A stretch of 64,000 nt of DNA from Gammaproteobacteria bacterium (lineage in GTDB: Bacteria > Pseudomonadota > Gammaproteobacteria > Steroidobacterales > Steroidobacteraceae): assembly GCA_003137095.1 (NCBI GenBank), contig PLET01000063.1, positions 96,591 through 160,590 on the forward strand. The letters run 5' to 3'. Each line of letters starts with the position of its first letter. The stretch's first letter is position 1. Shown in pieces: positions 52,642-61,876 of the stretch. A program made the translations under genes and the position numbers. The notes below the pieces were generated by a model. The model saw nothing but the letters and a program-made list of their open reading frames with translations, was not told the DNA's origin and made no database searches.

Positions 52642-52922
52642 ATGATGCTCGAAGGCTCATCCAGCGACGCCAGCACGGAAATTCTGGAGCGCCAGTGTTC
52701 GCGGCGTACAAGGCCGCTTCGGCCATGCGCGCGCAGTGCGAGGCGCTGCTCGATGTGATGGCATCGGCCGAGAAGGACTGGAACCGGGCACGCCTGCGAT
52801 TGTCCGACTTGGAGACGCTGCGCGATGCGCTCGGCGAGGAATTGGCGGCGCGCGACGCGCGCGGCGATCTGGATGCGCTGGATAAATCGCTGCGCGAGGG
52901 CCGGGAGCTGTCGGCGGCGTAG
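52642..52922 (+). pseudogene. Frameshifted small coiled-coil gene
   Basis: ATGATG at 52642 follows GGGGGGA and opens MMLEGSSSDASTEILERQ, but the frame then leaves the helix. In the +1 neighbour frame from about 52695 the protein continues as FAAYKAASAMRAQCEALLDV, then KDWNRARLRLSDLETL and EELAARDARGDLDALDKSL to a stop at 52922. A single missing base near 52696 (CAG TG TTC) explains both halves. A GTG at 52695 could initiate the second half, but it lacks a ribosome binding site. Confidence 0.55.
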
Positions 52923-52957
52923 TCGGCGACGGCGGCGTTACGCGGTATGGACTGCGC

Positions 52958-54420
52958 CTATTGGCGCGTCAGACCCTTGATCCACGACAGCACGGCTTCA
53001 TACCACTCGAGGACGTTGGCAGGCTTCACGATCCAGTGTCCCTCGTCGGGGAAGATCAGCAGTTCACCGGGACGCTGGATTCTTTGCAGTGCGGTGAACG
53101 CGGCCAGTCCCTGGGAATAGGGAACCCGAAAATCGAGCTGCCCGTGGGTGATCAGCAGGGGGGGGTTCCAGTCCTTCACTTGATCGATCGGATTTTGCCT
53201 CGCATAGCCGGCCGGGTTGTCGAACTTGGCGCCGCCCAGCGCTGCACAGGCGCACGTCGTCCAGCCAGGGATATTGGCGCAGCGCGAAGTCGATGCCCGC
53301 CTTCAGGTCATCCAGGGGCTTGCCGCCCAAGTCGCCGTTCACCGAATCGGCGAAGGCCTGGCCATAGCCGGTGGAGCCGTGAAAGTCGATCATGAGCACG
53401 CCGAAACCGGCGGCCGCGAACACCTGCGCATTCCAGCGCCAGTCCCAGCCGTTGGCGAGACTGGCATGCGGCCCGTCGTGCAACAGCAGCGCCACAGGAC
53501 ATTTCTTCTGTGGCGCGACATCGGCGGGCTTGACGAGGTAGCCGTGGACGGTTTCACCATTCCAGCCGGGGAAGGCGAAGGCTTCGTAGGGTCCCAGGGT
53601 GCGCTGCGCGAGCAGGGGCTCGTTGAGCCGAGTGAGGCGCAGCGGCTTCCCGCCGTCGATTCCGATGGAATACAGATCCGGCGGACTGCCCAAGGTGCTC
53701 GCGGCGTAGTAGATACGATTGCCCGCGACGCTGAAGGCCTCGACGCGTCCGTCGCCGGTGATTCGGGTGGCGCCGCCGCTGCGGGTGTCGATCCTCCACA
53801 GCGGACGCTGTCCCAGATGATCCGTGGTCGCAATCAGGCTCTTGCCGTCGGGCGTCCAGGCGAAACATTGGATGGATCGATCCCAGTTCAGGGTGAGCGG
53901 CCGCTTCTCGCCGCTCGCGAGCGTGAGCAGAACGAGGTGCAGGCGATCGGCCGGGTCGTCCGTGCGATCGGCGGCCAGGTAGGCGAGCTGGGTGCCGTCG
54001 GGCGAGAACGCGGGCTGCCGGTCATCGGCTATGTTCTCCAGGGTGACATTGACCGGATCGGCATCCTTCAGCGGCCGGCCGTTCGGCGCGCGGTCGCCGC
54101 CGCTCGCGAACGCCGTGTAAATATCCGCATTTGGCATCCAGGCCTCCTTGGCGCCGCTGTCGCGTTCCGCAAATGCGACCCGGGTGCCGTCCGGACTGAT
54201 CGAGTAGTCCTCGCGTCCGCCGAAGGGTTTGCCCGGAACGTCGCCTTCGATGTCGATCGTCAATTTCACGGGCTCGGCGGCGGCGATCCCGCGCTTGTCG
54301 AGGGCGATCGAGAACAATTGCGAACGGCGGCCATCCTGCAATTCGTTCCAATGCCCGACGAACAGCTGCCTGCGGATGCGGCCGCCGGCCGGCGACTGAT
54401 TCGCCTCGGCCACGGCGGTG
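52958..54420 (-). pseudogene. S9 prolyl-oligopeptidase-family peptidase, deleted
   Basis: From ~54420 the frame carries a beta-propeller (REDYSISPDGTRVAFAERDS, PAFSPDGTQLAYLAADRTDD) and alpha/beta-hydrolase part (KCPVALLLHDGPHASLANGW, VLMIDFHGSTGYGQAF). Before the nucleophile the frame breaks at ~53240: WLDDVRLCSAG is followed, in another frame, by AKFDNPAGYARQNPIDQVKD and ITHGQLDFRVPYSQGL to the end (catalytic Asp and His side). About 45-50 residues holding the GxSxGG serine are gone, and ~150 residues at the N-terminus are missing. Cannot be active. Confidence 0.85.
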
Positions 54421-54687
54421 GAGATCATGCCGACCGTGCTGGATCCGGGCAACTATGTGCTCGAGATCCGCGGCATCGCCGATCCCGCCGGGGGCACCTA
54501 CTCCGGCAGCCTGGATCTGACCACGGCGGAGAGCCAGACCACCGCGCCGGTTCCCGTGCCCGCGTCACTGCCGCTGCTGGTCTCGGGTCTCGGCGGTCTC
54601 GGACTCCTGCGGCGCAGAACGCGCAACAGGCAGGATCGGGCTAGAGCTAGAACGCGGACAGGCCGGTCAATTCGCGCCCCACGCTGA
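54418..54687 (+). pseudogene. C-terminal fragment of a VPxPA-type (PEP-CTERM-like) surface protein
   Basis: The frame opens abruptly in TVLDPGNYVLEIRGIADPAG and GGTYSGSLDLTTAE, then has a Thr/Pro spacer and VPVPASLPLLVSGLGGLGLL plus RRRTRN, the sorting signal with a Pro-x-Pro motif, a membrane helix and an Arg cluster. Its 5' half is missing, exactly where the S9 peptidase on the other strand loses its own. No start codon or ribosome binding site. The frame runs on past the Arg cluster into the next gene, so the stop may also be lost. Confidence 0.75.
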
Positions 54688-55816
54688 GCTGGTGCACGGA
54701 CTCCGTGCCCTCGTAGGTGATCACGCTTTCCAGATTCAGCATGTGGCGGATCGGGGCATATTCGGCGCTGATGCCGGCGCCGCCCAGCATGTCGCGGCAG
54801 TCGCGCGCCACGTCGATCGCCATGCGCGTGTTGTTCCACTTGGCGAGCGAGACTTGCGCCGGCGTCAGGGTGCCCCGTTCCTTCAGCCGGCCGAGCTGAA
54901 GCGCCAAGAGCTGCGCCGTGGTGATGTGGCGCGACATCTCGGCGAGCCGCGCCTGAATGAGCTGGGTGGCGGCGAGCGGGCGTCCGAACAGGTGGCGCGT
55001 GCGGGTGTAGTCGAGCAGCTGCGCCAGGCAGGCCTGGGCCGCGCCGATCACGCCCCAGGCGATGCCGAAGCGCGCCTGGGTGAGGCAGGAGAGCGGCCCC
55101 TTCAGGCCGAGCGCGCCGGGCAGGCGGTTCTCTTCGGGCACGACCACGTTGTCGAAGAACAGCCCGGAGGTGACCGAGGCGCGCAGGCTGAATTTATTGT
55201 GGATGGCGGTGGCGGTGAAGCCGCGGGTCTTTTTGTCCACCAGGAAGCCGCGGATGCCCTCCGGGGTCATGGCCCACGCCAGGCAGACATCGGCGATGGA
55301 GCCGTTCGTGATCCACATCTTGGCGCCGTTGATGACCCAATCGCCGCCCTGGCGCCGGGCATGGGTCTTCATGTTGCCGGGATCGGAGCCGCCGTGCGGC
55401 TCGGTCAGTCCGAAGCAGCCGATCAGTTCGCCGCGCGCCATGGCCGGCAGATAGCGCTGCTTCTGCGCTTCGGTGCCGAAGGCATGAATGGGATACATGC
55501 ACAGGCTCGACTGCACGGAGACGAAGCTGCGCAGCGCCGAGTCGCCGCGCTCGAGTTCCTGGCAGATCAGGCCCGAGGCCACCGCGTTCATGCCGGCGCA
55601 GCCGTAGCCCTCGAGCGAGCTGCCGAGCAGACCAAGCGCGGCCATGTCGGGCACCAGCTCCTTCGGAAAGCGGTGTTCCTCGAAGGCCTTGGCGATCAGC
55701 GGCATGACCTTGTCGCCAACCATGCGCGCCACCGAATCCTGCACCAGGCGCTCCTCGTCGGAGAGCAGGCCGCGCACGTCGAACAGGTCGAGGGGATTCA
55801 AGGTCTGCGGGGGCAT
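54647..55816 (-). CDS. Acyl-CoA dehydrogenase, glutaryl-CoA dehydrogenase-like
   Basis: 389 residues. Complete flavoprotein: helical N-terminus, FGLTEPHGGSDPGNMKTHAR, KMWITNGSIADVCLAWA, and C-terminal TRHLFGRPLAATQLIQARLA, DMLGGAGISAEYAPIRHMLN, VITYEGTESVHQLSVGRELT with the catalytic Glu. The pattern is closest to GcdH, which oxidises and decarboxylates glutaryl-CoA, though other acyl-CoA substrates are possible. Divergent from the HDAC-family gene. Confidence 0.85.
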   Translation of the reverse strand: MPPQTLNPLDLFDVRGLLSDEERLVQDSVARMVGDKVMPLIAKAFEEHRFPKELVPDMAALGLLGSSLEGYGCAGMNAVASGLICQELERGDSALRSFVSVQSSLCMYPIHAFGTEAQKQRYLPAMARGELIGCFGLTEPHGGSDPGNMKTHARRQGGDWVINGAKMWITNGSIADVCLAWAMTPEGIRGFLVDKKTRGFTATAIHNKFSLRASVTSGLFFDNVVVPEENRLPGALGLKGPLSCLTQARFGIAWGVIGAAQACLAQLLDYTRTRHLFGRPLAATQLIQARLAEMSRHITTAQLLALQLGRLKERGTLTPAQVSLAKWNNTRMAIDVARDCRDMLGGAGISAEYAPIRHMLNLESVITYEGTESVHQLSVGRELTGLSAF

Positions 55817-55835
55817 CCTAAGTCTCCGATGAGTA

Positions 55836-55860
55836 TGCGCATGCTAACCTGTGCGCATGC
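55836..55860. repeat. Two direct repeats of TGCGCATGC between divergent genes
   Basis: TGCGCATGC occurs at 55836-55844 and 55852-55860, 16 bp apart, in the 40-bp gap between the acyl-CoA dehydrogenase and HDAC-family starts. The second copy covers the latter's ATG. Possible shared operator; may be chance in GC-rich DNA. Confidence 0.3.
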
Positions 55861-56801
55861 GCTGTAGTTACCATCCGGGGTACCAGGTCGCACTGTCGCC
55901 GGGCCACCCCTTTCCCATGTCCAAGTATCCGCTGCTCAAGGAGCGCCTGCTCGGCGAAGGCGTCCTTGCGGCCGGCGACATCCTCGAGCCCGAGCCGATC
56001 CGGTTGGACACCCTGCGGCTGGTGCATACCGGCGACTACCTGGACAAACTGTCAAGCCGGGGGCTGTCCCCGGCCGAACAGCGGCTGCTCGGCATGCCCT
56101 GGTCGGAAAACCTCTGGACGCGCTCGCGCCTCGCCTGCGCCGGTACGCTGCTGGCGGCGCGCACCGCGCTCGCCGACGGCATCGCGGGCAACCTTGCCGG
56201 CGGCACGCATCACGCCTTCGCCGACCACGGCGAAGGATTCTGCGTGCTCAACGACGTGGCCGTCGCCATTCGCGCGCTGCGGGCCGAGGGGGCGATCCGC
56301 CGCGCGCTGGTGATCGATCTCGACGTGCACCAGGGCAACGGCACCGCGTCGATCTTCGAGGCCGACGCATCGGTGTACACCTTCTCCATGCACGGCGAGC
56401 GCAATTATCCGCTGCGCAAAATGCGCTCCAACCTGGACGTGGGCCTCAAGGACGGCGTTGCGGACGCCGAGTACCTCGATGTGCTCAGCCGCCACCTGCC
56501 GGCGGTGCTGCAGGCGGCCGATGCGGACATCGCCTTTTATCTGGCCGGCGTGGATGTGGCCGGCGGCGACCGCTATGGCAGGCTGGCGCTCTCCGAGGAG
56601 GGCATCCGTGCGCGCGAAGCGCTGGTGGTCGATGCGGTGCGCCGCCGCGGCACGGCGCTGTCGATCATGCTCGCCGGCGGCTACGCCGCCACCCGGGCGC
56701 GGACCGCGGAGCTGCATTGCCATGTGTTTCGCGAAGCCGTCGGCTACGCACGCGCGCACCCGCAGGCGGCCCGCGCCCAGGCAGCCGGCGCCGGTCAATA
56801 G
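55857..56801 (+). CDS. Histone deacetylase-family protein (class II-like)
   Basis: 314 residues from the ATG at 55857; GTG at 55851 would add two. GGTHHAFADHGEGFCVLNDV carries the His pair, LVIDLDVHQGNGTASIFEAD the zinc ligands, and LAGVDVAGGDRYGRLALSEE with LAGGYAA the rest. Shorter than the family member at 7958, and of the proteobacterial group with SMHGERNYPLRK. Substrate unknown; an acetylated amine or lysine is expected. Ends 7 bp into the convergent Mpo1-like gene. Confidence 0.87.
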   Translation: MRCSYHPGYQVALSPGHPFPMSKYPLLKERLLGEGVLAAGDILEPEPIRLDTLRLVHTGDYLDKLSSRGLSPAEQRLLGMPWSENLWTRSRLACAGTLLAARTALADGIAGNLAGGTHHAFADHGEGFCVLNDVAVAIRALRAEGAIRRALVIDLDVHQGNGTASIFEADASVYTFSMHGERNYPLRKMRSNLDVGLKDGVADAEYLDVLSRHLPAVLQAADADIAFYLAGVDVAGGDRYGRLALSEEGIRAREALVVDAVRRRGTALSIMLAGGYAATRARTAELHCHVFREAVGYARAHPQAARAQAAGAGQ

Positions 56802-57262
56802 CGGATGCCGAGCCGGCGATAGGCCGCGGCCAGCAGCCACAGAGGGCCGATCATCAGGAACTGCAGATCCTTGAAGAACGACGGCCGCCGACCCTCGATC
56901 GCGTGGCCGATGAACTGACCGATCCATGCCAGCACGAAGGCCACCGCGCAGATGCTCCAAAGAGGCGGCGGGGCGCGGCGGGCGAGCACGGCCACCGACC
57001 ACAGCATGAGCAGGAACACCGGCAGGGCGCCGAGGGCGAGTGGCAGGGACAGGACGGCGTAATAAAGCACCGCCGCCAGAGTGATGAGCACCGCCCAATT
57101 CGCGTACGGAATCGTGCGCCAGGCCTGCGGGACCGGCAGACTCCACAACAGGCCGACCACGCACCACACGATCACCGGCACACAGATCCAGTGCAGCAGC
57201 TTATTCGCGGCAGATCGATGGCTGTCGCCGTATTCGCTCAGCCACTGCTCCGTGCCGCGCAT
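56795..57262 (-). CDS. Mpo1/DUF962-like membrane protein
   Basis: 155 residues, about four helices. The family histidines are present: DSHRSAANKLLHWICVPVIV near the start and WIGQFIGHAIEGRRPSFFKD near the end. Mpo1 of yeast is an Fe(II) dioxygenase acting on 2-hydroxy long-chain acids; bacterial members are uncharacterised. Lies 10 bp downstream of rpoH and could be co-transcribed. Confidence 0.82.
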   Translation of the reverse strand: MRGTEQWLSEYGDSHRSAANKLLHWICVPVIVWCVVGLLWSLPVPQAWRTIPYANWAVLITLAAVLYYAVLSLPLALGALPVFLLMLWSVAVLARRAPPPLWSICAVAFVLAWIGQFIGHAIEGRRPSFFKDLQFLMIGPLWLLAAAYRRLGIRY

Positions 57263-57272
57263 CGGCGCCGAT

Positions 57273-58136
57273 TCAGGCGGCCATCAGCGCCTTGAGCTTG
57301 GCGATGGCACTGGTCTCCACCTGCCGCACGCGTTCGGCGGAAATGCCGTATTCGTCGGCGAGCTCATGCAGCGTCGCCTTGTCGTCGGTCATCCAACGGC
57401 GCTTGAGGATGTCGCGGCTGCGCGCATCGAGCCTCTGCAGGGCGGCGCCCAGGCGGTCGGAGGAGTCCTCCTCCCATTCCTCGCGCTCGGCCTCGACCGC
57501 CGGATCGGCATTCGAGGCGGGCAGGTACATGGCCGGCGAATACGTATCCTCATCGTCGGCATCCGGCGTCGGGTCGAAGGACATGTCGCGTGCCGACAGG
57601 CGCTGTTCCATTTCGCGCACGTCGCTTACCTCGACGCCCAGATCATGGGCGACGGCACGGGTTTCGGCCTCGGACAGCCACGCGAGATTTTTCTTCATCT
57701 TGCGCAGATTGAAGAACAGCTTGCGCTGCGACTTGGTGGTGGCGACCTTGACCAGGCGCCAATTGCGCAGCACGTATTCATGGATCTCGGCGCGGATCCA
57801 ATGCACGGCGAAGGAAACCAGACGCACGCCGACGTCCGGATCGAAGCGCTTGACGGCCTTCATCAGGCCGACGTTGCCTTCCTGGACCAGATCGCCCATC
57901 GGCAGGCCATAACCGAGATAGCCGCGCGCGATGTGCACGACGAACCGCAGATGCGACAGCACCAATTGCCGCGCGGCGTCCAGATCGGTCTCCGTGCGGA
58001 ATCGCAGGGCGAGCGCCACCTCTTCCTCCTTGGAGAGAACCGGGATCTGCGAAACACGGTCTATATAGGAATCCAGGCTCCCGACGGGGCCGGCCAATAC
58101 CAGACCACTTTGTTTGGCGACCAAGGCAGCAGTCAT
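57273..58136 (-). CDS. rpoH: RNA polymerase sigma-32 (heat-shock) factor
   Basis: 287 residues. Sigma region 2 ([40 protein letters not shown]), the RpoH box ([20 protein letters not shown]), and region 4 ([20 protein letters not shown]) are intact. It directs RNA polymerase to heat-shock promoters. The gene is behind GGAGGT with a CIRCE/HrcA operator in its promoter, and sits downstream of ftsX with a 105-bp gap. Confidence 0.97.
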   Translation of the reverse strand: MTAALVAKQSGLVLAGPVGSLDSYIDRVSQIPVLSKEEEVALALRFRTETDLDAARQLVLSHLRFVVHIARGYLGYGLPMGDLVQEGNVGLMKAVKRFDPDVGVRLVSFAVHWIRAEIHEYVLRNWRLVKVATTKSQRKLFFNLRKMKKNLAWLSEAETRAVAHDLGVEVSDVREMEQRLSARDMSFDPTPDADDEDTYSPAMYLPASNADPAVEAEREEWEEDSSDRLGAALQRLDARSRDILKRRWMTDDKATLHELADEYGISAERVRQVETSAIAKLKALMAA

Positions 58137-58164
58137 GTCAACCTCCGGGTGAATCCAGGTGCCT

Positions 58165-58194
58165 ATAATAGCACTCCAGGGGTTTGAGTGCTAA
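58165..58194 (-). promoter_or_regulatory. rpoH promoter with embedded CIRCE (HrcA) operator
   Basis: On the minus strand TTAGCACTC-N9-GAGTGCTAT (58194-58168) matches CIRCE (TTAGCACTC-N9-GAGTGCTAA) in 17 of 18 arm positions. The same bases form a promoter: TTAGCA as -35 (58194-58189), 18-bp spacer, TATTAT as -10 (58170-58165), start near 58158, 22 bases before the ATG at 58136. HrcA bound here would block RNA polymerase. Confidence 0.9.
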
Positions 58195-58241
58195 CCGCGC
58201 CCCGAGTTCAGAAGCCTAGAAAGTTTTTGTAATACAAATAC

Positions 58242-59162
58242 TTATGACGGCTCGATGGAGCGGATGTGGCGGGTGGCCGCCAGCCAGGACCCCAGCCAGC
58301 CGAGCCCGACGGACCCGGCGAGCGCGCCGAGCCCGGTGCTCCAATCGAGGCCGGTGAGGTGAAAGGAACTGCCGTACAGCAGGGCCAGGCGCTCGGCCGG
58401 TCCGGCCAAAAGCACCGTGGCGAGGCCGACCAGGATCAGCGCCAGGATGCCGCCGCCGAGGCCGTACCACACGCCGCTGTACAGGAACGGCCGGCGCGCA
58501 AAGCCGTCCGAGCCGCCGACCAGCTTCATCACCTCGATCTCGGCACGCCGGTTTAGCACATCCAGGCGGATGGTATTGCCCACCACCAGCATCACGCCGG
58601 CCCCGAGCAGGACGGCGGCGAGCAGCACCACCCGGCGCAGGATGTCGAGCAGCGCGTTCAGACGCTTCACCCAATCGGTGTCGAGCTGCACCGTCTCGAC
58701 GTTGGCGAGCGCCGCGATGGCGCCCTTGAGGGCCTCGCTGCCTTCGGGGGTGCTCGCCGCGAGCGCCGGCGTGACCACCAGGGTGTTCGGCAGGGGATTC
58801 TCGCTGAGCGCATCGAGCGCCGCGCCGAAGCCCGAGTAATCGCGGAACTGCCGCAGCGCCTCCGCCGCCGTGATGACGCGCACCGTGGCGACGTCCTCGC
58901 GCCGGCGCAACTCGACGGCGATGGCCTGCGCCCGCGCCGGGGTCGCGCCCTTGTCCAGATACACCGACAGGTCGAGCGCGTTGCTCCAGCCGCCGCTGGC
59001 CTCGCCCGCATTCTGCAGGAGCACGTGCAGACACAGCGGCAAGGCGACCGCGACCGCGATCACCGCCATGGTCATGAACGCCGCCACCGGCTGATGCACG
59101 ATGCGTCCGAGCGAGCCGACCAGGGTTTGCGCATGGCGCGCGAAGTAGGCGCGCCAGTTCAT
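58242..59162 (-). CDS. ftsX: Cell-division ABC transporter permease FtsX
   Basis: 306 residues. Four membrane segments in FtsX order: an N-terminal one near residue 30 ([20 protein letters not shown]), then the large extracytoplasmic domain, and three near the end ([59 protein letters not shown]). Works with FtsE to activate septal peptidoglycan hydrolases. Start overlaps ftsE by 4 bp. Confidence 0.95.
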   Translation of the reverse strand: MNWRAYFARHAQTLVGSLGRIVHQPVAAFMTMAVIAVAVALPLCLHVLLQNAGEASGGWSNALDLSVYLDKGATPARAQAIAVELRRREDVATVRVITAAEALRQFRDYSGFGAALDALSENPLPNTLVVTPALAASTPEGSEALKGAIAALANVETVQLDTDWVKRLNALLDILRRVVLLAAVLLGAGVMLVVGNTIRLDVLNRRAEIEVMKLVGGSDGFARRPFLYSGVWYGLGGGILALILVGLATVLLAGPAERLALLYGSSFHLTGLDWSTGLGALAGSVGLGWLGSWLAATRHIRSIEPS

Positions 59163-59836
59163 GGTGCCGCCCCGGGCGGGGATTCGGCGGTCACGCGGCC
59201 TTCGCCGAGGATGATGCGCCGCGCACCGATGCGATCGATCAGATGCACATCGTGGGTCGCGATCACCACCGTCACGCCGACCTCGTTGAAGCGCTTGAAC
59301 AGCTGCATGATCTCCAGTGCCAGATCCGGATCGAGATTGCCGGTGGGCTCGTCGGCGATCAGCAGCGGCGGCTTGGCGACCACCGCCCGGGCGATCCCCA
59401 CGCGCTGCTGCTCGCCGGTCGAGAGTTCGAGCGGACGATGCTTCTCCCGCCCGAGCAGACCCACCTGATCGAGGGCGGCGCGCACGCGCTTGTCGATCTC
59501 GCGCCGCGGCACGCCGGCGATGATCAGCGGCAGCGCGACATTGTCGGCGATGGGCCGGTCCGCCAGCAGCTTGTGATCCTGGAACACGACGCCGACCTGC
59601 CGGCGGAACTGCGGAATGGCGCGGCGTCCGACGCCGGCGGTGTTTCGATCGTTGACGAACACCTGGCCGCGCGTGGGACGCTCGATGAGCGCGATCAGCT
59701 TCAGGATGCTGCTCTTGCCCGCCCCGGAGTGCCCGGTGAGAAAAGCGAGTTCGCCGGCGCCGATCTCGAAGGACACCCCGGCTAGCGCGTCACGGCCGGT
59801 CGCATAGCGCTTGTAGACCTGCTCGAAGCGGATCAT
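59159..59836 (-). CDS. ftsE: Cell-division ABC transporter ATPase FtsE
   Basis: 225 residues. [15 protein letters not shown] (Walker A), [15 protein letters not shown] (signature, LSTGE in place of LSGGE), [20 protein letters not shown] (Walker B and D-loop), and [10 protein letters not shown] (switch His). Partner of FtsX. Start overlaps the ftsY stop by 4 bp. Confidence 0.96.
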   Translation of the reverse strand: MIRFEQVYKRYATGRDALAGVSFEIGAGELAFLTGHSGAGKSSILKLIALIERPTRGQVFVNDRNTAGVGRRAIPQFRRQVGVVFQDHKLLADRPIADNVALPLIIAGVPRREIDKRVRAALDQVGLLGREKHRPLELSTGEQQRVGIARAVVAKPPLLIADEPTGNLDPDLALEIMQLFKRFNEVGVTVVIATHDVHLIDRIGARRIILGEGRVTAESPPGAAP

Positions 59837-60756
59837 GCGGCGCCGGACCTGAGCAGCGCCGCCACGAACTCCCCGGCATCGAAGGGTCCGAAGTCCTCGA
59901 TCTGTTCGCCGACGCCCACGTAGCGTATCGGGATGCGCAGTTTCTCGGCGATCGCAAGCACCACGCCGCCCTTGGCGGTGCCGTCGAGCTTGGTGATCAC
60001 GAGGCCGGTGACCCCGAGGGCTTTGTTGAACTGCTCGGCCTGCGCGACCGCGTTCTGGCCGATGGTACCGTCGAGAATCAACAGCACCTCGTGCGGCGCG
60101 CCGGGGTCGAGCCGGCCGAGCACGCGTCTGATCTTCTTGAGCTCCTCCATGAGATGCGCCTGGGTGTGCAGTCGCCCGGCGGTGTCCGCGATCAGCACGT
60201 CGACACCGCGCGCGCGCGCGCCCTGCAGGCCGTCGAAGATCACCGCCGCCGGCTCCGCACCGTGCTGCTGGGCGATGATCGGCACGCCGTTGCGCTCGGC
60301 CCAGGTCTGCAATTGTTCGCGCGCCGCCGCACGGAAGGTGTCGCCGCTCGCGAGCATCACGCTGTGGCCCTGCGCCATCAGGCGATGGGCCAGCTTGCCG
60401 ATGGTGGTGGTCTTGCCGGCGCCGTTGATGCCGACGACCAGGATCACGAAGGGGCGGATCTTCGGATCGATCGTAAGCGGGCGCTGCACGGGCGCGAGGA
60501 TCGCGAGCATGGATTCGCGCAGGGCGCCGAGCAGGGCATCGACGTCGCCGAGTTCCTTGCGCGCGACGCGCCGCTGCAGCTCAGCCAGGATGCGCGAGGC
60601 GGCCTCGACGCCGACATCGGCGCTGATCAGACGGGATTCCAGATCATCCAGGATGGCCGCGTCGATCTTGCGCCCCGGCAGCAGCTGCCTCAGATCGAGC
60701 TTGCCGCGCAGGCGCTGCAGGAAACCGGGGGAGCCTGAATCGGCGGCGTGCGTCAT
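59833..60756 (-). CDS. ftsY: Signal recognition particle receptor FtsY
   Basis: 307 residues. G domain with GINGAGKTTTIGKLAHRLMA (P loop), DTFRAAAREQLQTWAE, DTAGRLHTQAHLMEELKKI, and ITKLDGTAKGGVVLAIAEKL. The N domain is complete but the acidic A domain found in Escherichia coli is nearly absent, as in many bacteria. It docks SRP-ribosome complexes at the membrane. Diverges from rsmD with a 20-bp gap. Confidence 0.97.
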   Translation of the reverse strand: MTHAADSGSPGFLQRLRGKLDLRQLLPGRKIDAAILDDLESRLISADVGVEAASRILAELQRRVARKELGDVDALLGALRESMLAILAPVQRPLTIDPKIRPFVILVVGINGAGKTTTIGKLAHRLMAQGHSVMLASGDTFRAAAREQLQTWAERNGVPIIAQQHGAEPAAVIFDGLQGARARGVDVLIADTAGRLHTQAHLMEELKKIRRVLGRLDPGAPHEVLLILDGTIGQNAVAQAEQFNKALGVTGLVITKLDGTAKGGVVLAIAEKLRIPIRYVGVGEQIEDFGPFDAGEFVAALLRSGAA

Positions 60757-60776
60757 GGGATGGGGAGCTTAGCGGT

Positions 60777-61394
60777 ATGATGCCGCCAGTGACTACCCCC
60801 ACACCCAAGCCGGGGCACGCCGGGCGCAACTCCGTGCGGATCATCGGCGGCGCGTGGCGCGGGCGGCGCATCGAATTTCCCGCGACCGCGGGGCTGCGCC
60901 CGACGCCGGATCGGGTGCGCGAGACGCTGTTCAATTGGCTGCAGCACGACGTCGCCGGCGCCCGCTGCCTCGACCTGTTCGCCGGCTCCGGCGCGCTCGG
61001 ACTCGAGGCCTTGTCGCGCGGCGCGCAGGACGTGGTGTTCGTGGAAACCTCGGTGGCCGCCGCGCGCGCGCTCAACCTGCAGCTCGGCCGACTGGGCGGC
61101 GCGTCCCGCGGCCTGGTGATCGAGGCGGGCGCGACCCGCTTCCTGCGCACACCGGGCGAGCCGTTCGACATCGTGTTTCTGGATCCGCCGTTCGGACGGG
61201 AGGCGCTCGCCGGGTACCTGCCGCTGCTCGCAGCCGGGCGCTGGCTGAAGCCGGGCGGCTTCGCGTACCTGGAGAACGAGCGCTCGGCGGGCTTACCGGT
61301 GCTGCCATCCGGCTGGGAGCTGCTCAAATCGAAGTCGGCGGGCGAGGTGGGGTATCATCTGGCGCGGGTCACACCCCCCAGGTCCGGTGCATGA
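60777..61394 (+). CDS. rsmD: 16S rRNA (guanine-966-N2)-methyltransferase RsmD
   Basis: 205 residues. [48 protein letters not shown] (SAM binding) and [13 protein letters not shown] (catalytic DPPF) are all present. Methylates G966 of 16S rRNA. The start is only 20 bp from the divergent ftsY start, so both promoters must overlap. Stop overlaps coaD by 4 bp. Confidence 0.95.
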   Translation: MMPPVTTPTPKPGHAGRNSVRIIGGAWRGRRIEFPATAGLRPTPDRVRETLFNWLQHDVAGARCLDLFAGSGALGLEALSRGAQDVVFVETSVAAARALNLQLGRLGGASRGLVIEAGATRFLRTPGEPFDIVFLDPPFGREALAGYLPLLAAGRWLKPGGFAYLENERSAGLPVLPSGWELLKSKSAGEVGYHLARVTPPRSGA

Positions 61395-61876
61395 ACAAAA
61401 GAACAGCCGTCTACCCCGGCACCTTTGATCCGATCACCAATGGCCACCAGGATCTGGTGCGCCGTGCCGCCAGCATTTTCGATCGGCTGGTGGTAGCCAT
61501 CGCGGCCAACCCCAACAAGGCCCCCATGTTCTCGCTCGAGCAGCGCGTCGAGATGGCCCGGGGGGTGCTCGCCGACGTCAAGAACGTCGAGGTGATCGGC
61601 TATGGCGGCCTGACCAGCGATTTTGCGCGTCAAAACGGCCTTGCCGTGATCGTGCGCGGGCTGCGCGCGGTATCGGACTTCGAATTCGAGTTCCAATTGG
61701 CTAACATGATCCGCCATCTGGCACCGGAGATCGAGTCCGTATTCATGACCCCGCAAGAACAGTACACCTTCATCTCCTCGAGCCTGGTGCGCGAAATCGC
61801 CGTGCTGGGCGGCAACGTATCGGAATTCGTGCACCCGATCGTGGAGATCGAACTGAAGCGGAAGCGCCAGGTTTGA
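61391..61876 (+). CDS. coaD: Phosphopantetheine adenylyltransferase
   Basis: 161 residues. [20 protein letters not shown] (nucleotidyltransferase TxGH-type motif), [19 protein letters not shown], and [20 protein letters not shown] are canonical. It transfers AMP to 4'-phosphopantetheine in coenzyme A synthesis. Translationally coupled on both sides (ATGA with rsmD, TTGA with ggt). Confidence 0.97.
   Translation: MNKRTAVYPGTFDPITNGHQDLVRRAASIFDRLVVAIAANPNKAPMFSLEQRVEMARGVLADVKNVEVIGYGGLTSDFARQNGLAVIVRGLRAVSDFEFEFQLANMIRHLAPEIESVFMTPQEQYTFISSSLVREIAVLGGNVSEFVHPIVEIELKRKRQV

Noticed and set aside
58195-58241. Terminator between ftsX and rpoH (TTTGTATTACAAA)
   Set aside because: The pairing leaves a one-base loop, so no stable RNA hairpin can form; likely an AT-rich promoter flank.
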